A stretch of 64,000 bases of DNA. It comes from Kitasatospora sp. CB01950 (GTDB lineage Bacteria > Actinomycetota > Actinomycetes > Streptomycetales > Streptomycetaceae). The position numbers and the translations under genes are program-made. The stretch is from positions 1 to 64,000 of the forward strand of contig NZ_LISX01000006.1 in assembly GCF_001905465.1 (NCBI RefSeq). Direction: 5' to 3'. The notes beneath the pieces are model-generated. The model saw only the letters and a program-made list of their open reading frames with translations, ran no database searches and was not told where the DNA came from. Positions 50,571 to 58,615 of the stretch are shown here, in pieces; position 1 is the stretch's first letter; each line of letters starts with the position of its first letter.

Positions 50571-50681
50571 ATGGCTTATCGGTGGACCGACTTCACCCTC
50601 TGGGGGATCGGCGGCTCGTGGCACCGCAGGTGCTTCGACGAGACGTGTCGCCCCGGCACGGTGCGCCGCCCCCAGGCCTGA
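50571..50681 (+). CDS. Putative 36-residue leaderless peptide
   Basis: This short frame encodes MAYRWTDFTLWGIGGSWHRR followed by CFDETC and a basic end. It contains three Trp and two Cys in a four-residue-spaced pair, a composition unlike chance GC-rich frames. The only start support is the promoter 8 nt upstream. It lies about 150 nt before the LuxR gene on the same strand. It could be a regulatory leader, a small bioactive peptide or chance. Confidence 0.35.
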   Translation: MAYRWTDFTLWGIGGSWHRRCFDETCRPGTVRRPQA

Positions 50682-50829
50682 CCGGCCCCGGCGGCCGCCC
50701 GTCCACCGTCGGGATCCGCGAAGCCCTCCGGGCCGCCGCCGATCCCCACGTCCCGGCCCGCCGCCTCCGAGGGGACCAGTCCGCCATGCACCACCCGTAC
50801 CCCGTCACGCCCTCCCGCCGGGAGGTCCC

Positions 50830-51636
50830 GTGCCCGCGCTGACGCCCACCCGCCGTGGCCCCCGGCCACTGGAAGCCCTGCACACCGAGATCGACAACCC
50901 GCTCGACCTGCTGGCGGGCCATCAACTCCTCGCCGACACCGCACCGGCCTGCATCTGCGGCCACCCGCAGTGCCCGACCGCCGGCACCCACCGACCCACC
51001 GCGACCCGGATCTTCCTGGTCGAACGCCACCCGGTGGTCAGCGCCGGTCTGCGCAGCGTCCTCGCGCCCGACCCGGACCTCGCGGTGGTCGGCTCCGCGA
51101 CCGACGTCGCGCACGCCGTCCCCGCCGTTCGCCGGGCCCGGCCCGACCTCGTCCTGCTCGGACGGGGCCCCGACCTGGACGCCGACCTCGCCGCCGTCGC
51201 CGCCCTGCGCCGGCCCGACGCCGCACCCGGCGCCCGCGTCCTGCTGCTGCGCCGCGCCGCCACCACCACCGAGGCCAGCCGCATCCTGATGGCCGGCGGC
51301 AGCGGCTGCTTCCCGCTCGACCTCCCGCCGGAACGCATCCTCGACGCCGTCCACCTCGCCGCCGCCGGCGCGACCCTCTTCCTCCCCGCCCCCACCCCCC
51401 TGCGCCCGCACCCCGTCCCCGCCGAACGCCCGCTCGACCAGACCGGTCTCACCGACCGCGAACGCCAGGTCCTCACCCAACTCGCCCTCGGCCACAGCAA
51501 CGCCGAGATCGCCCGCCGCCTCACCCTCGCCGAAGCCACCGTCAAGAAGCACCTCACCCACGCCATGCGCAAGACCGGCCAACCCGACCGCCTCCGCGCC
51601 GCGCTCTACGCCGTCCGGCACGGGCTGACGGGCTGA
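50830..51636 (+). CDS. LuxR-family regulator with degenerate receiver domain
   Basis: The 268-residue NarL-type regulator has an N-terminal extension with CICGHPQCP (Cys/His cluster), then a receiver-like domain (RIFLVERHPVVSAGLRSVLA) and a C-terminal LuxR HTH (LTDRERQVLTQLALGHSNAE, IARRLTLAEATVKKHLTHAM). The phosphoacceptor Asp is replaced by Gly111 (VLLGRG instead of VLMDxxMP), and the acidic pair is Glu65-Arg66 rather than two acids. It therefore cannot be phosphorylated in the normal way and may respond to a ligand instead. GTG 50830 follows GGAGG. Confidence 0.85.
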   Translation: MPALTPTRRGPRPLEALHTEIDNPLDLLAGHQLLADTAPACICGHPQCPTAGTHRPTATRIFLVERHPVVSAGLRSVLAPDPDLAVVGSATDVAHAVPAVRRARPDLVLLGRGPDLDADLAAVAALRRPDAAPGARVLLLRRAATTTEASRILMAGGSGCFPLDLPPERILDAVHLAAAGATLFLPAPTPLRPHPVPAERPLDQTGLTDRERQVLTQLALGHSNAEIARRLTLAEATVKKHLTHAMRKTGQPDRLRAALYAVRHGLTG

Positions 51637-51639
51637 GCG

Positions 51640-51661
51640 GGGCGGCCGCCGCCGGCCGCCC
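51640..51661 (+). terminator. Short GC hairpin after the LuxR gene
   Basis: A 9-bp perfect stem GGGCGGCCG / CGGCCGCCC (51640-51648 with 51653-51661) with a 4-nt loop starts 4 nt after the LuxR stop. There is no T tract. Confidence 0.55.
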
Positions 51662-51736
51662 GGGCCCGGCGGATGCCCCGCCGGCCACCCGCTGTCCGGC
51701 CCGGCCGCGATCCGGCCCGTCTGCGCTCATCCCCGG

Positions 51737-52654
51737 ATGCGCGACATCGACGAACTGATCACCGTGGACGACCCCGCCCGGCGCGAACTCCGGGCCGCCC
51801 TCGCGGCCGCACCCTCGGTCCGGGTACTGCCCCCTGACGAGCAGGAGGGCCGGCGCGGCCTGCTCCAGCTCCAGGTCACCGCGCGCTCCACGCTCGGCGC
51901 GCTGACCCTGCACACCGGCGGTCTGCTGCTCGACAGCGGCTGGCTCCGGATACACGGCAGCGGCCTCGGCCGGGTCAACCGCTTCCCGGCCGTCCCCGAT
52001 CCCGCCTGACACCCGGGGACCGGCCTGGTCCTCGCCCACGACGTCCTCGGCGGCGTCTTCGCCCTGAACGTCCACGACCCGGCCGCCGAGGGCCGCCCCG
52101 GCAAGCCCGGCCACGTCACGTACTTCGCCCCGGACTCGCTGGAGTGGGAGGCCCTCGGCATCGGCCACTCCAGCTGGATCGCCTGGCTGCTGTCCGGGGA
52201 GCCGGCGACCTTCTACGACAGCCTGCGGTGGCCGGGCCGGCGCGAGGAGACGGCGGCTCTCGCACCCGACCAGGGCATCTCGGTCCACCCCTTCCTGTGG
52301 TCCGAGCAGGCCCACCAGGACCTCGCCGCCACCAGCCGCAAGCCCGTCCCGATGCGCGAACTCCTCGGCCTCGCCGCCGACTTCGCCCAACAGGCCGGCC
52401 TCCCCAACCCCGGCTTCCTGGGCGCCGCACAGCGGCCTCCCCTCGGCCGGTCGCGCCCGCTGCGCCTGCGCCGTCCGGCTCCCACCGTGCCGGGTCTCCC
52501 GACTCCCCTGCTACTGCGCCCGGGTGGCTGCCGGGCGGACGGCTCGGGCCGCGCACACGGTGGCGGTGGCGAGGGTGACGGCCGCGCACAGGGCGGCCGT
52601 GGCCGTCAGCTGGGGCCAGGCGACGGTGAGCGGCGGACCGGTCAACAGGTGTGA
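51737..52654 (+). pseudogene. DUF2625 gene interrupted by one in-frame TGA
   Basis: The first 90 codons (RDIDELITVDDPARRELRAA ... LHTGGLLLDSGWLRIHGSG) end at TGA 52007-52009. The same frame then continues without shift into the rest of the family pattern: HPGTGLVLAHDVLGGVFALN, VTYFAPDSLEWEALGIGHSS, WIAWLLSGEPATFYDSLRWP, PFLWSEQAHQDLAATSRKPV. One base change (TGA to TGG, which would place Trp at a position I would expect to be Trp in the family) would restore a DUF2625 protein. The real C-terminus probably lies near 52430; beyond it the frame overlaps the convergent FtsX gene. The function is unknown. Confidence 0.75.
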
Positions 52655-54901
52655 CAGGGCGACGTGTTGGGTGAGCGCCGTCAGGACGGCGGCCGCCCCG
52701 GCGAGCAACGTGCCGGCCAGCACGGCGATCGCCGCCTCCGCCGCCACGACCGTCACGATCTGCCGTCGTACCGCGCCCGCGAGCCCCAGCAGTGCGAACT
52801 CCCGTCGGCGCCCCGCGACGGCCATCGCCAGCGTCCCGGCGACCGAGATCAGCGCGTAGGCGAGTGCGATGCCGAGCACCACCACGGCCGCGTTGTCGGC
52901 CTGTTGAGCGGCCTTCGCCCGCTCCCGCGCCAACACCGCCTCCCGGGTGGTCAGTTGTGCACCCGTCCCGGCCAACGCATCCCGCACCGCATCGAGTTGC
53001 CCGTTGCTCAGCCGCCCCGACGCCCCGTCCAGGTACAACGTGGTGGGCTGCGCCGCCCCGACGACCGACGCCGACAGATACGCGTCGTCACCGCCGAGGC
53101 CCCGCGCCACCACCGCCGCGACCACCACCGGTGCCCGGACTCCCGTCGGCAGCAGGGCGACCAGCCGATCCCCCACCGCCAACCCGTCCGATTCGGCGGC
53201 GTGTTCGTCGATGACCAGGAAGTCCGCCGGCAGCGCGTCCACCGACCCCGCCCGCACCACCGGCGTGAACGTCCGCCCGAACGCCGCCGCCGGCACCGCC
53301 TGCACCCGCAGCGAGTCGAGCTGTTCCCCCTCCGCCGTCCCGATCTTCACGTTCATCGAAGTCACCGGCGTGACACGGACGTTCGGCAGACCGGCCAGCC
53401 TCTCGGCCACCCCGCCGACCGGTGCCTGCACCAGGTCCGTCGCATGCACCTCCTGGCGCTGGCGGGCCAGCAGCGCGGCGTCCGCGGAGTGCTGCACGGT
53501 CAGCAGGGTGCCGACCAGGCCGACCGCGACGACGACCGGGGCCACGGTCGCGGCGGTGCGCCGCCGTTCGGTGAGCACGTTCTCGCGGACCAGCATCGGA
53601 CCGGCCTTCGCGGAGCGCCGCAGCGGCCACGTCAACGCCCGCACCAGCGGCGGCAGCAGCACCGGGGCGAGCAGCGCGAACGCGCCGACGTACAGCACCG
53701 GCACGGCCTGGTACTTGCGGACGTTCGCCGCCAAGTACGGCTCCCCGCTTGCGATCACCGCTCCCGCGACGACCGCGCCGACCAGCAGCAGGCCGCCCAG
53801 CAGCAGCCGCACCGGCACCCGCCCGCGGCGCTCCACCGCGCTCTCCCGCAGCGCCTCCGCCGGACGGATCACCGACACCCGCACCAGCGTCGCCGCCGAA
53901 CCCGCCAGCGCGGCGACCACCCCCAGCACGAACGCCACCAGCAGCGGCAGCGGGTGCAGCGGCACCTCGAACCAGGACGGGGCGACGTCGTGCCGCACCA
54001 TCCAGCTCCGCAACGGCCCGACCGCGACCGGCGCGAGCGCGCAGCCGAGCAGCGCGGCGGCCGTGCCGATCAGTGCGGCCTCGCCGAGGACCAGCCGCCG
54101 CACCTGCCGGGGCGCGGCGCCGACCAGGCGCAGCAGGGCGAGTTCGCGGCGGCGCTGTTCGGTGGCGAACGCGAAGGTCGCGACGACGACGAACACGGCG
54201 ACGCAGGCGGCGAGTCCGGTGGTGCTGCCGGCCATCGCCTGGGCGTTGGCCAGGGCCTGTGCGCCGCCGGTGTCGTCGGGGTCGATCCTGGTCCGGTCCT
54301 GGCCGGTCAGCACGACGGCACGGCCGGCGACCAGCGCGTTCAGCCGCTCCGCCGGGAGTTCGGAGACCAGCGTATTGACCCCGGGCGACAGGCGCTGCGC
54401 CTCGGCGTCGGTGAAGAACGCGGCCCGCTCGAACCAGCGTCCCTCCACCACGCCGACCACCTGGTAGCGCCCCGCCTGCCGTCCGATCAGCTGCGGGTCC
54501 GCCCCCGTCAGCACCGTCTCCCCGGGAGCTTGCGGCGCGCGCCCGGCGCGCAGCCGGTAGCCGGCGAACGCGGCCGAGGACCAGGGGTGGCCGGTGACCT
54601 CGCCGTCGTCGAGGTGCAGCGGGAAGCTGCGGTCGGCGACGGCGCCCGCCGCGAGCAACTGCCCGACCAGCTCGCCGTCCAGCACCGCCGGCGCCTTCAT
54701 CGGGTGCCCCGCGAACCCGACCGGCGCGACCACCGCCCCGGCCTCGCGGAACCGCTGCGGGCCGGGGTGCGGGGTGCCGAAGGTGGCGGTCAGCACGAGC
54801 GCCATGGTGCCGATCATCGTCGTGCCGAGCGCGAGCGCGACGAACGCGCCGAGGAAGCTCGTCCACCGCTGCCGCAGCGTGGCCGCCGCCAGCCTCAACA
54901 T
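52511..54901 (-). CDS. FtsX/MacB-type ABC permease
   Basis: The 796-residue permease has TM1 at the N-terminus (FLGAFVALALGTTMIGTMAL), a large extracytoplasmic domain, three TM helices around AACVAVFVVVATFAFATEQR and LLRLVGAAPRQVRRL, then a second module with the same order ending in LLGLAGAVRRQIVTVVAAEA. It partners the overlapping ATPase gene. Such pairs export peptides or antibiotics, or move lipoproteins. ATG 54901 overlaps the ATPase end by 7 nt. It is intact, unlike the related remnant at 14706-16697. Confidence 0.92.
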   Translation of the reverse strand: MLRLAAATLRQRWTSFLGAFVALALGTTMIGTMALVLTATFGTPHPGPQRFREAGAVVAPVGFAGHPMKAPAVLDGELVGQLLAAGAVADRSFPLHLDDGEVTGHPWSSAAFAGYRLRAGRAPQAPGETVLTGADPQLIGRQAGRYQVVGVVEGRWFERAAFFTDAEAQRLSPGVNTLVSELPAERLNALVAGRAVVLTGQDRTRIDPDDTGGAQALANAQAMAGSTTGLAACVAVFVVVATFAFATEQRRRELALLRLVGAAPRQVRRLVLGEAALIGTAAALLGCALAPVAVGPLRSWMVRHDVAPSWFEVPLHPLPLLVAFVLGVVAALAGSAATLVRVSVIRPAEALRESAVERRGRVPVRLLLGGLLLVGAVVAGAVIASGEPYLAANVRKYQAVPVLYVGAFALLAPVLLPPLVRALTWPLRRSAKAGPMLVRENVLTERRRTAATVAPVVVAVGLVGTLLTVQHSADAALLARQRQEVHATDLVQAPVGGVAERLAGLPNVRVTPVTSMNVKIGTAEGEQLDSLRVQAVPAAAFGRTFTPVVRAGSVDALPADFLVIDEHAAESDGLAVGDRLVALLPTGVRAPVVVAAVVARGLGGDDAYLSASVVGAAQPTTLYLDGASGRLSNGQLDAVRDALAGTGAQLTTREAVLARERAKAAQQADNAAVVVLGIALAYALISVAGTLAMAVAGRRREFALLGLAGAVRRQIVTVVAAEAAIAVLAGTLLAGAAAVLTALTQHVALSHLLTGPPLTVAWPQLTATAALCAAVTLATATVCAARAVRPAATRAQ

Positions 54902-55665
54902 GCCTGCTCTCCGGTCTCGTTCGGCTCCAGCGCGGCCATCCGCAGCGCCACCGCCTCGGCCGTCGGCTCGGGCAGCTCGCCGACCACCCGACCGTCCGCG
55001 AGGAACAGCACCCGGTGGGCGTACGCGGCCGCGACGGGGTCGTGCGTCACCATCACCACCGTCCGGCCGTGGCGTTCCACCACCTCCCGCAGCAGGGCCA
55101 GCACGGCGCGGGCCGAGCGCGAGTCCAGGGCGCCGGTCGGCTCGTCCGCGAAGATCACCTTCGGTCCGGCGGCCAACGCCCGTGCGATCGCCACCCGTTG
55201 CTGCTGGCCGCCGGACAGCTCGGCGGGCCGGTGATGGCCACGCTCTCCCAGACCGACCTCCGCCAACCTCCGGTCGATCTCCGCCGGATCGATCGGCCGC
55301 CCGGCCAACCGCAGCGGCAGCTCGATGTTCTGACGGGCCGTCAGCACCGGCACCAGATTGAACGACTGGAACACGAACCCGAGGTGCTCCCGCCGAAGTT
55401 CGGTCAGCGCCCGCTCCGACATCCGGTGCACGGGCGCGCCGTCCAGCAGCACCTCCCCCGCGTCCACCGGCTCCAGCCCGGCCGCACACAGCAGCAGCGT
55501 CGACTTCCCCGAACCGGACGGCCCCATCACCGCCGTGAAACTCCCCGCCGCGAACGCCGCATCGACCCCGTCGAGCGCTCGCACCTCCCCCGCGCCGCGC
55601 CGGTACGCCCGCCGCACCCCCGCCAGCCGCACCACGTGCCGCCCCGCCACACCGTCACTGTTCAC
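54895..55665 (-). CDS. ABC transporter ATPase (MacB/LolD type)
   Basis: The 256-residue ATPase has Walker A MGPSGSGKST, Q-loop FVFQSFNLVPVLTARQN, signature ELSGGQQQRVAIARAL, Walker B VIFADEPTGALDSRSA and H-loop VMVTHDPVAAAYA, all typical of the MacB/LolD group that works with FtsX permeases. GTG 55665 is preceded by TAGCGT at 55672-55677 on the minus strand, at a distance that would make the transcript leaderless or nearly so. A longer start at 55710 is possible but adds Gly-rich sequence without homology. Confidence 0.92.
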   Translation of the reverse strand: MNSDGVAGRHVVRLAGVRRAYRRGAGEVRALDGVDAAFAAGSFTAVMGPSGSGKSTLLLCAAGLEPVDAGEVLLDGAPVHRMSERALTELRREHLGFVFQSFNLVPVLTARQNIELPLRLAGRPIDPAEIDRRLAEVGLGERGHHRPAELSGGQQQRVAIARALAAGPKVIFADEPTGALDSRSARAVLALLREVVERHGRTVVMVTHDPVAAAYAHRVLFLADGRVVGELPEPTAEAVALRMAALEPNETGEQAC

Positions 55666-55730
55666 CGCCCAGACGCTAGGCCCCCACCCACCCGCCGCAC
55701 CTCCGGACATCCCCTGATCCGAACCCTGAG

Positions 55731-56852
55731 CTACCCCTGACCCGCCCGCCGGTCAAGGCCCAGGAAGAACGTCCGGACGTCCTCGGCAAACGCCTCGGGG
55801 ACCTCCATCGCGGCGAAGTGGCCGCCGCGTTCGAACTCCGACCAGTGCCTGATGTCGTAGCGCCGTTCGGCCAGCGGCCGCACCGACCGGGTGATGTCGT
55901 GGGCGAACACCGCGACGCCGACCGGCACCGGGCAGGGCACCGCGCCGCGCGGGGTGTCGTGGTGCAGGCGGGCGGAGGAGGCGGCGGTGGCGGTCAGCCA
56001 GTACAGCGCGACGTCGGTGAGCATCCGGTCGTCGTCGATCGGCGCGCGCGGGTCGGTCCAGTGTGCGAAACGCTCGGCGATCCAGGCCAGTTGGCCGACC
56101 GGGGAGTCGGTCAGCGGGTAGCCGACGGTCTGCGGGGCGAGGGCCTGGAGCGCCTGGCAGGGCGGGCGGTTCGCCATCAGCTGCCGGACCTGGTCGAGCC
56201 GGGCCTCGTCCGCCTCCGACAGGTCGATCCCGGCGTCCGGATCCGGCGGCGTCGGAAGGTAGTTGACGTGCACGCCGACCACCCGTTCCGGGGCGGCGGC
56301 GCCGAGCGCCAGCGAGATGCCCGCACCGAAGTCGCCGCCCTGCGCGCCGTACCGCTCGTAGCCGAGGCGGCGCATCAGCTCGGCCCAGGCCCGCGCGATC
56401 CGCCCGGTGTCCCAACCGCGTTCGTGCGTCGGGCCGGAGAAGCCGTAGCCGGGGATGGACGGGATCACCAGGTGGAAGTCGCGCGACAGCGGCTCGACGA
56501 CGTCGAGGAACTCCAGGAACGAGCCGGGCCAGCCGTGGGTGAGGACCAGCGCGAGCGCGTCCGGCTTCGGGGACCGGACGTGGACGAAGTGGACGTTCTG
56601 GCCGTCGATCTCGGTGGTGAAGTGCGGGAGCCGGTTGAGCGCGGCCTCGTGGCGACGCCAGTCGTACCCGGTCCGCCAGTGGTCGGCGAGCTCCTTCAGC
56701 CGGGCCAGCGGGAAGCCGTAGTCCCAGCCGGCGTCGGCGACTTCGTTGGGCCAGCGGGTGCGGGCGAGACGGTCGGCGAGGTCGTCGAGGTCGGCCTGCG
56801 GGATGTCGATGCGGAACGGCTCGATCACGGTCTTCACTCCAGTGGGTTCCAC
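55731..56852 (-). CDS. Epoxide hydrolase (EHN-domain alpha/beta hydrolase)
   Basis: The 373-residue product has an N-terminal EHN domain (IEPFRIDIPQADLDDLADRL, TRWPNEVADAGWDYGFPL) followed by an alpha/beta-hydrolase core. The oxyanion motif is HGWPGS, the nucleophile is Asp174 in GGDFGAGI, and the catalytic His is probably in GGHFAAMEVPE near the end. It opens epoxides to diols and belongs to the microsomal/juvenile-hormone-type family. It is divergent from a MarR repressor across two identical palindromes. Confidence 0.92.
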   Translation of the reverse strand: MEPTGVKTVIEPFRIDIPQADLDDLADRLARTRWPNEVADAGWDYGFPLARLKELADHWRTGYDWRRHEAALNRLPHFTTEIDGQNVHFVHVRSPKPDALALVLTHGWPGSFLEFLDVVEPLSRDFHLVIPSIPGYGFSGPTHERGWDTGRIARAWAELMRRLGYERYGAQGGDFGAGISLALGAAAPERVVGVHVNYLPTPPDPDAGIDLSEADEARLDQVRQLMANRPPCQALQALAPQTVGYPLTDSPVGQLAWIAERFAHWTDPRAPIDDDRMLTDVALYWLTATAASSARLHHDTPRGAVPCPVPVGVAVFAHDITRSVRPLAERRYDIRHWSEFERGGHFAAMEVPEAFAEDVRTFFLGLDRRAGQG

Positions 56853-56861
56853 GCACGAAAC

Positions 56862-56902
56862 GTTAGTGCCACTAACAAAGATAGACTGTTAGTGCCACTA
56901 AC
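56862..56902. promoter_or_regulatory. Two identical 15-bp MarR operators
   Basis: GTTAGTGCCACTAAC occurs at 56862-56876 and 56888-56902. Each copy is a perfect palindrome with 7-bp arms and one central base; centres are 26 bp apart. They fill the divergent spacer between the epoxide hydrolase (start 56852) and the marR gene (start 56923). They are the likely operators of the MarR protein. Confidence 0.9.
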
Positions 56903-56922
56903 GCAACGACTCAAGGACCCCC

Positions 56923-57381
56923 GTGAGCCAGTCCTCCCCGGACCCCACCCCGGCCCGCCTGCGCACCGTCCCCAGCCGCCTCCTCGCCCAGGCCGCCACC
57001 GTCGCCGACCGCCTCGTCGGCGACCGCCTCGCCGCCGAAGGCGCCCGCAAGTGGCACTTCGCCGTCCTGGTCGCACTCGCCGAGACCGGCCCCACCAGCC
57101 AGGCCGAACTCAGCCGCCGCACCGGCATCTACCGCAGCGACATGGTCGCCGTCCTCAACGAACTCGCCGCCACCGACTGCATCCACCGCACCCCCGACCC
57201 CGCCGACCGCCGCCGCAACACCATCACCCTCACCCCCGCCGGCCACCACCGCCTCGCCCGTCTCGACGCCCTCGTCACCGAAGCCGAGACCGAACTCCTC
57301 GCCCCCCTCACCCCCACCCAACAACACGACCTCACCCACCTCCTCACCCTCCTCACCACCCACCACCGCCCGCCCCACTGA
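56923..57381 (+). CDS. MarR-family transcriptional regulator
   Basis: The 152-residue winged-HTH repressor has KWHFAVLVALAETGPTSQAE, LSRRTGIYRSDMVAVLNELA and the wing DPADRRRNTITLTPAGHH. GTG 56923. It is divergent from the epoxide hydrolase, whose expression it should repress until an epoxide or aromatic ligand is bound. Codons become strikingly C-rich and repetitive (Thr, Leu, His) towards the 3' end. Confidence 0.92.
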   Translation: MSQSSPDPTPARLRTVPSRLLAQAATVADRLVGDRLAAEGARKWHFAVLVALAETGPTSQAELSRRTGIYRSDMVAVLNELAATDCIHRTPDPADRRRNTITLTPAGHHRLARLDALVTEAETELLAPLTPTQQHDLTHLLTLLTTHHRPPH

Positions 57382-57850
57382 GAACGGAGGCACTCGTACG
57401 CATCCTCGTACTCGGCGCAGTGGGCCTTCTCCGCACCGGGACGGGCGGTTCGACCGGTGGTCAGGAGGGTGAGCCGGGGCCTCGGAGCGCAGGTGCGGCA
57501 GCTATTTTCCGTACCGCGACCGCGCGCACCGCCCGCGTGGCGCGGTTCCGTACGCCGCCGCGGCCCGGATCGTTCCGCTGCTGCCGGGCTGACCTCCGCC
57601 GCGCGGGGCGTCGCGCCCCCGGCGGCGATCACCGCTTCGCCCGAGCCGCCCGCACCGACGCCCGCGGCGCCCTCACCGGCGCCCGCAGCACCCGCGTTCG
57701 GGCGCGGATCCGCTGCCGATCGCGGGTGCCCAGGGCCGGAGGGCGACGAAGGTCGCCCTCGGGGGATCCGTTCGGGGCTTCTGGGGTCCGGGCGGCGCTG
57801 CCTAGCGTGGCTGGCAGGACACAGTCGCGCGGGTCGGAGGGAGAGCACCG
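57382..57850. promoter_or_regulatory. Spacer with likely promoter of the AsnB/HpaB cluster
   Basis: These 469 bases show no convincing gene. TAGCGT at 57803-57808, preceded by TTCTGG at an 18-nt spacing, is a possible promoter for the cluster start at 57851. Just after marR, GGAGG precedes a frame reading VRILVLGAVG, like the start of a Rossmann-fold enzyme, but it breaks off at once. Confidence 0.4.
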
Positions 57851-58615
57851 ATGGGCGTCGTACCCGAGGGAAGGACCGGGCCGGACAGGGTCGCACTCCT
57901 GCCGGCGGACAACAACGGGGCAGGGGCGGAGGGCGCGGACCGTTCGCCGTTCCGGTCTATGCCGGACGCCGAGCGCTCCGCGCTCTGGCGGCAGCGGCTG
58001 CACGAGGCGGAGGCGGGGCTGACCAGATACCTGGTGAGTCTCGGCGATCAGCCGCAGCTCGCGGAGTGGTTCGCCCTGCAGGGCGAGATCTTCGCCGATC
58101 TGCCGGACGGCTCCGCGCCGTCCGCGCAGTGGCAGCGGCTGTTCTTCCGCGGCCAGGCGCTGATGGAGCGTTTCCTGGTGCGGCACTACGGCGAGCAGGT
58201 GCTCGCGGCGTGGGCGGCGTCCAACGCCGAGGTGCACCGCACGGTCGAGCCGGACCACGGCCGGGGCGCGGCGGACCCGATCCGCCGGATCGCCCGGCAG
58301 GCCGAACTGTACGGCTCCGACTACGAGTTCGACGACGCCACGCCGCCGGGGCCGCGGCACGCGGCGCTGACCATCACGCACTGCGCGATCTGGGACTACC
58401 GCGAGCAGGCCCGCCGCAGCGGCGTGACGCTCACCCTGGCCTCGCCGTGCACGTACTGCACGCACGCGCTGTCCGCGAACATCCGCGCCAAGGGCTTCCG
58501 CCCGGCGCACCGCCTGCGCTCGGGGCCGACCGGCCACGGCTGCCGCTGGGAGGCCGGCGTCGAGGAGCAGGGGAACGACGAGACCACGACGGGGGCGTCC
58601 CGATGTGCGGAGTGA
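57851..58615 (+). CDS. Cys-rich cluster protein, possibly ATC-hydrolase/V4R-like
   Basis: The 254-residue product has an N-terminal helical half and a C-terminal half with clustered conserved-looking residues: TITHCAIWDYREQARRSGV, LASPCTYCTHALSANIRAKG, GPTGHGCRWE. A metal or thiol site formed by the HCxxxD, CxxC and GCRW motifs is likely. The arrangement is reminiscent of L-2-aminothiazoline-4-carboxylate hydrolase-like or V4R-like domains, but I cannot assign it firmly. ATG 57851 follows GGAGGGAG. It overlaps asnB by 13 nt, so it is part of the biosynthetic operon and probably works on its substrate or product. Confidence 0.55.
   Translation: MGVVPEGRTGPDRVALLPADNNGAGAEGADRSPFRSMPDAERSALWRQRLHEAEAGLTRYLVSLGDQPQLAEWFALQGEIFADLPDGSAPSAQWQRLFFRGQALMERFLVRHYGEQVLAAWAASNAEVHRTVEPDHGRGAADPIRRIARQAELYGSDYEFDDATPPGPRHAALTITHCAIWDYREQARRSGVTLTLASPCTYCTHALSANIRAKGFRPAHRLRSGPTGHGCRWEAGVEEQGNDETTTGASRCAE

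Noticed and set aside
50190..50624. Upstream extension of the DppB-like permease
   Set aside because: The extra residues pass through the inverted-repeat element and the 15-bp repeats, whereas the permease signature starts at GTG 50189.
57392..57430. Start of a Rossmann-fold oxidoreductase (VRILVLGAVG)
   Set aside because: Only about ten residues match, the codon at the expected start is GTA, and similarity ends at once; at most a tiny remnant.
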